This document shows positions 58,533-64,000 of a stretch of DNA of 64,000 nt, piece after piece. Origin of the DNA: Rhodobacteraceae bacterium UBA6213 (lineage in GTDB: Bacteria > Pseudomonadota > Alphaproteobacteria > Rhodobacterales > Rhodobacteraceae); contig DISJ01000018.1 of NCBI GenBank assembly GCA_002421605.1, positions 62,001-126,000 on the forward strand, read 5' to 3'. Below the pieces are notes generated by a model. It saw only the letters and a program-made list of their open reading frames with translations, did no database searches and was not told the origin of the DNA. The position numbers and the translations under genes are program-made. Position 1 is the first letter of the stretch; each line of letters opens with the position of its first letter.

Positions 58533-60806
58533 ATGCCCGAGCTTCTGATCGAACTCTTTTCCGAAGAAATTCCGGCACGCATGCAAGCGCGTGCGCGCGA
58601 AGATCTGAAAAAGCTGGTCACCGATGGCTTGGTAAACGCGGGACTGACCTATGCCTCGGCGGGCGCTTTTTCTACGCCGCGCCGCCTGATACTGGCCATC
58701 GAAGGGCTTAGCGGCGAAAGCCCCACTTTGCGCGAAGAACGCAAAGGCCCCGCCGCCGCCGCCCCCGCCGCAGCGATAGAAGGCTTTCTGCGCTCAACCG
58801 GGCTTGCCCGCGAACAACTGGAACTGCGCGATGACAAAAAGGGCCAGGTCTATTTTGCTGTGATCGAGCGGCCCGGCCGCCCCGCCGCCGTCATTGTGGC
58901 CGAGGTGCTGGAAGCCGCCATTCGCAATTTCCCCTGGCCCAAATCAATGCGCTGGGGGCCGGGCACGTTGCGCTGGGTGCGCCCTTTGCACTCGATCCTG
59001 TGCCTGCTCAGCACGGATACGGGTGCCGAGGTGGTGCCGCTGAACATTGATGGCATCATCGCGGGCAACACTACTGAAGGGCACCCATTCATGGCGCCGG
59101 GGCGCTTTGCGGTCGCCTCGTTCGATGACTACAGCGCCAAGCTGCGGCGCGCCTATGTCATGCTGGATAGCGGTGAGCGCGAAGCGATGATCTGGGGCGG
59201 TGCGGGCAATCTGGCATTCGCCAAAGGGCTTGAGGTTGTGCCCGACGCGGGGCTGCTGACCGAGGTTGCGGGGCTGGTCGAATGGCCGGTGGTGCTGATG
59301 GGGCAGATCGACGACGCCTTCCTTGGCCTGCCGCCCGAAGTGCTGCAAACGAGCATGCGCGAGCATCAGAAGTTCTTTTCAGTCAAAAACCCGGCCAGCG
59401 GGCGGATCGAAGGCTTCATCACCGTCGCCAACCGCGAAACCGCCGACCACGGCGCCACCATCCTGCACGGCAACCAAAAGGTGCTGTCGGCCCGCCTGTC
59501 AGACGCGCGCTTTTTCTGGGAAAACGATCTGCGCCACGTCAAGGCCGAGGGGCTGGAGGGCATGGCAGCCGGGCTGGCCAATGTCACCTTCCACAACAAA
59601 CTTGGCAGCCAGCTTGACCGCGTAAAACGCATCGAGGCCCTCGCCCGCGAAATAGCGCCTTTGGTGGGTGCCGCGCCAGACCTCGCCGCCGAGGCCGCGC
59701 GGGTGGCCAAGGCCGATCTGCAAAGCGCGATGGTCGGTGAGTTCCCCGAACTGCAAGGCATCATGGGGCGCTATTACGCCGAAGCTGCCGGGCACAACGA
59801 CGGCGTTCCAGAGGCGTGCCGCGAGCATTACCAGCCGCTGGGGCCATCGGATGCGGTGCCGACAGCGCCGGTCTCGATAGCCGTGGCGCTGGCCGATAAG
59901 ATTGACACGCTGACCGGGTTCTGGGCGATTGACGAAAAACCCACGGGGTCAAAAGACCCGTTTGCGCTGCGCAGGGCGGCGTTGGGGGTTATTCGGTTGG
60001 TGCTGGGGAATGGGGTGCGGGTGGGGCTGGCTGCGGTTTTCGCAAAAGGAATGATGGGCCAACGTGGAATAATTGACCATTTGAATGGCTTACTTACCGG
60101 CATGATGGAGCAAATGCAGACCGCAGGCCTCGATATTGCCGCGTTTCCAAGCGGGCCTTTTGACTACGATGAGATGAAAACAGTCGTTTCAAAGATTGAA
60201 AGAGCGAGCCGCGGGCTGGAATTGCTAGATAAGCTCGCAGAAGCACGCGAAGCCGTTGCAGATGCGATGCACCTGCAAGCGACCGACCTCCTCGCCTTCT
60301 TCCACGACCGCCTCAAGGTCTACCTCAAGGACCAGGGCATCCGCCATGACGTGATCGACGCCTGCCTTGCGATGCCGGGCAACGACGACCTGACCCTGCT
60401 CGTCAAACGCGCCGAAGCCCTCGCCGCGTTCCTGAAAACCGACGATGGCGAAAATCTGTTGCAGGGTTTCAAGCGCGCCAACAACATCCTTGCCCAAGCC
60501 GAGGCAAAGGACGGGGTCGAATACAGCTACGGCGCCGATGTGAAGTTTGCCGAAACCGATGTGGAACGCGCGCTGTTTGCCGCGCTCGATACCGCCGAGG
60601 CGGCGATTGCCCCGGCGATCGAGGCCGAAGATTTCGCGGCGGCCATGGCGGCTATGGCGGCCCTGCGCGCCCCGATCGACGGGTTTTTCGAAGCGGTGCA
60701 GGTAAACGCGGAAAATGCGATTCTGCGGCGCAACCGCTTGAACCTGCTTAGCCGCATCCGCCAGATCTGCCTTGGTGTAGCCGATTTGACCCGCGTTGAG
60801 GGCTGA
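58533..60806 (+). CDS. glyS: Glycyl-tRNA synthetase beta subunit (757 aa)
   Basis: ATG at 58533. The conserved beta-subunit order is present: LLIELFSEEIPARMQARARE, TPRRLILAIEGLSGESPTLR, TFHNKLGSQLDRVKRIEALA, GEFPELQGIMGRYYAEAAGH, and a C-terminal anticodon-binding domain (DLLAFFHDRLKVYLKDQGIR). It binds tRNA-Gly. At 60,040-60,250 the base composition is less GC-rich and the codons differ from the rest of the gene, an oddity that does not break the frame. Confidence 0.95.
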   Translation: MPELLIELFSEEIPARMQARAREDLKKLVTDGLVNAGLTYASAGAFSTPRRLILAIEGLSGESPTLREERKGPAAAAPAAAIEGFLRSTGLAREQLELRDDKKGQVYFAVIERPGRPAAVIVAEVLEAAIRNFPWPKSMRWGPGTLRWVRPLHSILCLLSTDTGAEVVPLNIDGIIAGNTTEGHPFMAPGRFAVASFDDYSAKLRRAYVMLDSGEREAMIWGGAGNLAFAKGLEVVPDAGLLTEVAGLVEWPVVLMGQIDDAFLGLPPEVLQTSMREHQKFFSVKNPASGRIEGFITVANRETADHGATILHGNQKVLSARLSDARFFWENDLRHVKAEGLEGMAAGLANVTFHNKLGSQLDRVKRIEALAREIAPLVGAAPDLAAEAARVAKADLQSAMVGEFPELQGIMGRYYAEAAGHNDGVPEACREHYQPLGPSDAVPTAPVSIAVALADKIDTLTGFWAIDEKPTGSKDPFALRRAALGVIRLVLGNGVRVGLAAVFAKGMMGQRGIIDHLNGLLTGMMEQMQTAGLDIAAFPSGPFDYDEMKTVVSKIERASRGLELLDKLAEAREAVADAMHLQATDLLAFFHDRLKVYLKDQGIRHDVIDACLAMPGNDDLTLLVKRAEALAAFLKTDDGENLLQGFKRANNILAQAEAKDGVEYSYGADVKFAETDVERALFAALDTAEAAIAPAIEAEDFAAAMAAMAALRAPIDGFFEAVQVNAENAILRRNRLNLLSRIRQICLGVADLTRVEG

Positions 60807-60922
60807 GGCGTCAGTCCGGGCATAAAACACAGGGCCGGGTGGCGCCGCGTGGCACGTTGCAAAGCGCGCTTGCCCCATAGCGCGATTCGCCTATGCTGCC
60901 AGCGAAACGGGAGCATGCCGCA

Positions 60923-63469
60923 GTGCAGAAACACGCCGATTTCGCAGAGTTTGTCGAACTGACGCCCTCCGCGTCAGTCAGTACTGCGCGCCACGGCTGG
61001 CGCGCCAAGTGCTTACAACGCCTGATCCGCCTCGATCTGCCGGTGCCGCGCACCGTGGCGCTTTCGGCCGAAGGCGTGCGCGCCATTGCCGCCGGGCAAA
61101 TGCCCGACACCGCGCGCCTTGTGGCAATGTTTGGCGACGATTTCCTTGTTTCGGTGCGCGGTAGCCCGGAAAACCCCGAATGGGGCGGCCCCGGCACCGT
61201 GCTGAACGTCGGCATGAATGATGCGCGCCGCGATGCGCTTGCGACAACATTAGGCCGCGAGGTGGCCGAGGCGCTGTATCTGCGCTTCGTGCAGGCATTC
61301 GCCACCCATGTCGCGCGGCTTGACCCCGACATGTTTTCAGCCGCACCGTCGCCCACTGCCCTTGCCGCAGCCCTTGCCGCCTATGAGGCGGAAACCGACG
61401 AGCCCTTTCCACAAGACCCGGTGCGCCAACTGGCTGATGTGCTGCGCTCAATGGCGCGCGCCTGGGAAGGCACCACGGCGCGGCTGTTGCGCCAAGCCAA
61501 GGGCGCGCCCGCGGCGGCGGCGCTGGGGCTGTTGGTGCAGGGCATGTCGCTTGGCGTTGGCCCCGGCCTTTCGGGATCGGGCACGATCCAATGCGTTGAC
61601 AGCATCTCGGGTGCTGCGCAGATCACCGGGCGCTTTCGCGGGCAGGCGCAGGGCCGCGCGGCCTCGGTAGAAACGCTTTACCTTACCCGCGACACGCGCG
61701 GTGCCTCGCTAGAAGAAGTGGCCCCCGAGGTGTTTGCCGAGCTGCTGCGCCATCAATCGGTCTGCCGCATGAAGCTGCGTGAAGAAATGCAGATCGAATT
61801 TGCGGTCGAAAACGGGCGCCTTGCGGTGATCGACGCGGTGCGGGTTGCGCGCAGCTCGCGCGCGGCGGTGAAAATTGCTGTGGCCTTGGCCGAGGACAGG
61901 GTGATCAGCCGCGAAGAGGCGCTGCTGCGCATCGAGCCGCGCGCGCTGTCGGAACTGCTGCACTATCAGGTTGACCCGCTCAGCCCGCGCGACCGTATTG
62001 CGCACGGCATCGCTGCTAGCCCCGGTGCCGCCACCGGGCGCATCGTTTTCAGCGCCACCGCTGCGCAGGCGAGTGCGGCGCGCGACGAGCCCTGCGTGCT
62101 GGTGCGCCGCGAGACAGCACCCGAAGACATTCGCGGCATGCACGCTGCGGTCGCGGTGTTGACCGAGCGTGGCGGCTTTACCAGCCACGCCGCGGTGATC
62201 GCGCGCGGGCTTGGCCTGCCTTGCATTGTCGGCGCCTCTGACATTGCGCTTAATCCGCGCGAGCGTACGCTGCGCGGCTCTGACGGGCGGGTACTGCGCG
62301 AAGGTGACATCATCACCGTCGATGGCAGCAACGGCGAGGTGCTTGCTGGTGCTGCAGCGATGCTGGAACCCGCGCTGGACGACGGTTTTCGCAAGCTGCT
62401 GCATTGGGCCGACAATGTGCGTGACATCGGCATCCGGGCAAACGCCGACACGCCCGATGACGCGCGCACCGCGCGCATGTTTGAGGCCGAGGGCATCGGG
62501 CTTTGCCGCACCGAGCACATGTTTTTCGATGAAGACCGTCTGACCGTGATGCGCGAGATGATCTTTGCCGATACCGCGCATGACCGCCGCATCGCGCTAG
62601 AGCGGTTGCTGCCGATGCAGCGCGCCGATTTTACCGCGCTGTTCGATATCATGGCGGGGATGCCGGTGTGCATTCGCCTGTTTGACCCGCCGCTGCACGA
62701 ATTTTTGCCGCAAGACCGTGAAGGCATCCGTGAACTGGCCGAGGCGCTCGACAAGCCGCTGTCGGACGTGACGCGCAGGGTCGAGGCGCTTTCAGAGTTT
62801 AACCCGATGCTTGGTATGCGGGGGGTGCGGTTGGGCATCACCGTGCCAGAAATCTATGACATGCAAGCCCGCGCCATTTTTGAGGCGACGATCGAGGCCA
62901 GCCGCCACGGCGCGCAGATCGTGCCGGAAATCATGATCCCGCTTGTCAGTGCAGCGCGCGAGGTCGAAATTGTTAAAACCCGGATAGATGCGGTGGCGGC
63001 GGCCGTGAAAAACGAGCTGAAGGCCGAATTTACCTATCGGCTGGGGGTGATGGTCGAAACCCCGCGCGCCGCGCTTCGGGCGAGTGAGATTGCCGAACAC
63101 GCGGCGTTCCTTTCGTTTGGAACCAACGATTTGACGCAGATGACCTACGGGCTTAGCCGCGACGATGCGGGGCGCTTTATGGGAGCTTATGTCAGCCAGC
63201 GGGTCTATGCCGAAGACCCGTTTCATGTGCTTGACGTCGAAGGCGTTGGCGAGCTTTTGCTGATTGGCGCGCAGCGTGGGCGGGCGCGGCGGCCGGGGAT
63301 AACGATCTCGGTTTGCGGCGAGCATGGTGGCGACCCGGATTCGATCGCATTCTGCCGCGCGGCGGGGTTTGACTATGTTTCCTGCTCGCCCTTCCGGGTG
63401 CCGGTGGCACGCTTGGCGGCAGCGCATTTTGCGCTGCTCGCACCGCGCGAGCCGGTTGCACAAGACTGA
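60923..63469 (+). CDS. ppdK: Pyruvate, phosphate dikinase, short N-terminus (848 aa)
   Basis: GTG at 60923 has GGGAG nine bases upstream; an ATG at 60893 has none. The central phosphohistidine domain is GGFTSHAAVIARGLGLPCIV, with the catalytic His, and the C-terminal PEP-binding TIM barrel has ADNVRDIGIRANADTPDDAR, EGIGLCRTEHMFFDEDR, FGTNDLTQMTYGLSRDDAGR and ISVCGEHGGDPDSIAFCRAA. The N-terminal ATP-grasp region, FGDDFLVSVRGSPENPEWGG, is shorter than usual (typical PPDK 870-900 residues with PLLVSVRSGA). It interconverts pyruvate and PEP using ATP and phosphate. Confidence 0.92.
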   Translation: MQKHADFAEFVELTPSASVSTARHGWRAKCLQRLIRLDLPVPRTVALSAEGVRAIAAGQMPDTARLVAMFGDDFLVSVRGSPENPEWGGPGTVLNVGMNDARRDALATTLGREVAEALYLRFVQAFATHVARLDPDMFSAAPSPTALAAALAAYEAETDEPFPQDPVRQLADVLRSMARAWEGTTARLLRQAKGAPAAAALGLLVQGMSLGVGPGLSGSGTIQCVDSISGAAQITGRFRGQAQGRAASVETLYLTRDTRGASLEEVAPEVFAELLRHQSVCRMKLREEMQIEFAVENGRLAVIDAVRVARSSRAAVKIAVALAEDRVISREEALLRIEPRALSELLHYQVDPLSPRDRIAHGIAASPGAATGRIVFSATAAQASAARDEPCVLVRRETAPEDIRGMHAAVAVLTERGGFTSHAAVIARGLGLPCIVGASDIALNPRERTLRGSDGRVLREGDIITVDGSNGEVLAGAAAMLEPALDDGFRKLLHWADNVRDIGIRANADTPDDARTARMFEAEGIGLCRTEHMFFDEDRLTVMREMIFADTAHDRRIALERLLPMQRADFTALFDIMAGMPVCIRLFDPPLHEFLPQDREGIRELAEALDKPLSDVTRRVEALSEFNPMLGMRGVRLGITVPEIYDMQARAIFEATIEASRHGAQIVPEIMIPLVSAAREVEIVKTRIDAVAAAVKNELKAEFTYRLGVMVETPRAALRASEIAEHAAFLSFGTNDLTQMTYGLSRDDAGRFMGAYVSQRVYAEDPFHVLDVEGVGELLLIGAQRGRARRPGITISVCGEHGGDPDSIAFCRAAGFDYVSCSPFRVPVARLAAAHFALLAPREPVAQD

Positions 63470-63618
63470 TCGTGGGGCAGGGCGCGCGTCATCCGGAGTC
63501 CGCGAATCAGTCGTATGTTGTAAATTAGCAACAGTATATGGACTTCTACAAATTTTTGCGCTATGGCACGTCGGTCGCCGCCATCTGCTCGGCGGCGTAA
63601 GCTGAGCTGGAGCGGAAA

Positions 63619-64000
63619 ATGTCGGGTCTGTTACACGTGGCGGGGCGCCTTGCGCTACTGCTATTGCTTGCGGTTCCTGCCTCTGCGCAAACCGTTTTGA
63701 GTAGTGCAAATGACCCCTCTGGGGTCGGCCCTACTTTGGCGGCGCTGTTTGGTCAGGAACATGTAGCGCTGGCAACCTTGCCTGCCGCGCATCTTGAAGA
63801 GCTCACACAAGAACCGCAACAGGCGTTCAGCCTTTTTGGGCGGCGCGAAGCCGCAGCGCCGGTTTATGACGCAGCATGGCTTGCCGCGCAGCCCGAGGCC
63901 AAAGGGGATGCGCAATTCGAATGTCTGCGCCAAGCGCTGTATTTTGAAGCACGCGGCGAACCGATTGCTGGGCAAATCGCCGTGGGTGAGGTGATCCTCA
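63619..64000 (+). CDS. SleB/CwlJ-type cell wall hydrolase, N-terminal part (runs off the right edge)
   Basis: ATG at 63619 with GGAGCGG upstream. Signal peptide (GRLALLLLLAVPASAQ), a spacer of about 80 residues, then the start of a Hydrolase_2 domain: CLRQALYFEARGEPIAGQIA with the catalytic-type Glu in YFEARGE and VGEVIL at the edge. These enzymes cut the glycan of peptidoglycan. The remainder is outside the window. Confidence 0.8.
   Translation, partial: MSGLLHVAGRLALLLLLAVPASAQTVLSSANDPSGVGPTLAALFGQEHVALATLPAAHLEELTQEPQQAFSLFGRREAAAPVYDAAWLAAQPEAKGDAQFECLRQALYFEARGEPIAGQIAVGEVIL

Overview
The window reads as a high-GC alphaproteobacterial chromosome, most likely of the family Rhodobacteraceae. 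The evidence is a set of small, lineage-typical families in their usual places (DUF2948 and UPF0262 around murA/hisD, DUF6446 between glyQ and glyS, DUF6477, a DUF6456/GafA-like regulator with a CtrA-like site, IalB, an AcpXL-like carrier) and an FNR/FnrL-type box in front of an anaerobic operon. No species can be named from the sequence alone.

Bases 1 to about 16,000 are accessory DNA. The left edge cuts a minus-strand AMP-forming ligase. After an IS110-family remnant comes a minus-strand replication module: AlpA-like HTH protein, small ORF, VRR-NUC nuclease, lambda-O-like initiator gene and a hypothetical gene. The initiator gene carries four short direct repeats next to an AT-rich tract, the layout of a phage-type origin inside its own initiator gene. 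A tyrosine integrase follows, and a 28-base repeat sits at matching distances upstream of both the HTH gene and the integrase. The cargo is a DUF3800 protein and a two-gene Gabija-type defence pair (OLD-family ATPase/TOPRIM nuclease plus UvrD-type helicase). The 3' half of a CAT-anticodon tRNA, probably initiator tRNA, marks a likely attachment site at 13,017-13,066. A class II Fic protein, an unknown protein and a frameshifted, catalytic-domain-less integrase then lead to tRNA-Thr(GGT).

Bases 16,000 to 25,300 are mostly core: a hexaheme cytochrome c, a DUF2946 protein, then murA-DUF2948-hisD-UPF0262-phosphatase-infA-maf-RNase E/G-yacG, tRNA-Phe(GAA) and a DUF4389 protein.

Bases 25,328 to 35,410 hold the most interesting system, a tight seven-gene minus-strand operon behind a perfect TTGAT-N4-ATCAA box. 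It encodes NfnA/SudB-like and NfnB/SudA-like flavoprotein subunits, a fused gamma-alpha 2-oxoacid:ferredoxin oxidoreductase subunit and its TPP beta subunit, a 751-residue protein with a PFOR-like region, an Ala/Pro linker and a C-terminal ferredoxin domain, and the YjjI-type glycyl radical enzyme with its YjjW-type radical-SAM activase. Together they look like an oxygen-repressed pathway in which a radical enzyme of unknown substrate is wired to low-potential 2-oxoacid chemistry and to NAD(P)H. Next to it, on the plus strand, are two paralogous diheme cytochromes, an octaheme tetrathionate-reductase-like (OTR) cytochrome and a cytochrome b.

Bases 40,700 to 64,000 are mostly housekeeping: a DUF882 protein, an L,D-transpeptidase, lpxD-ACP-ketosynthase, an IalB protein, a HerA-like ATPase, the GafA-like regulator, pyruvate carboxylase, a TrkH-type transporter, a trypsin-fold protein that has lost catalytic residues, glyQ-DUF6446-glyS, a short pyruvate phosphate dikinase and the start of a SleB-type cell wall hydrolase cut by the right edge.
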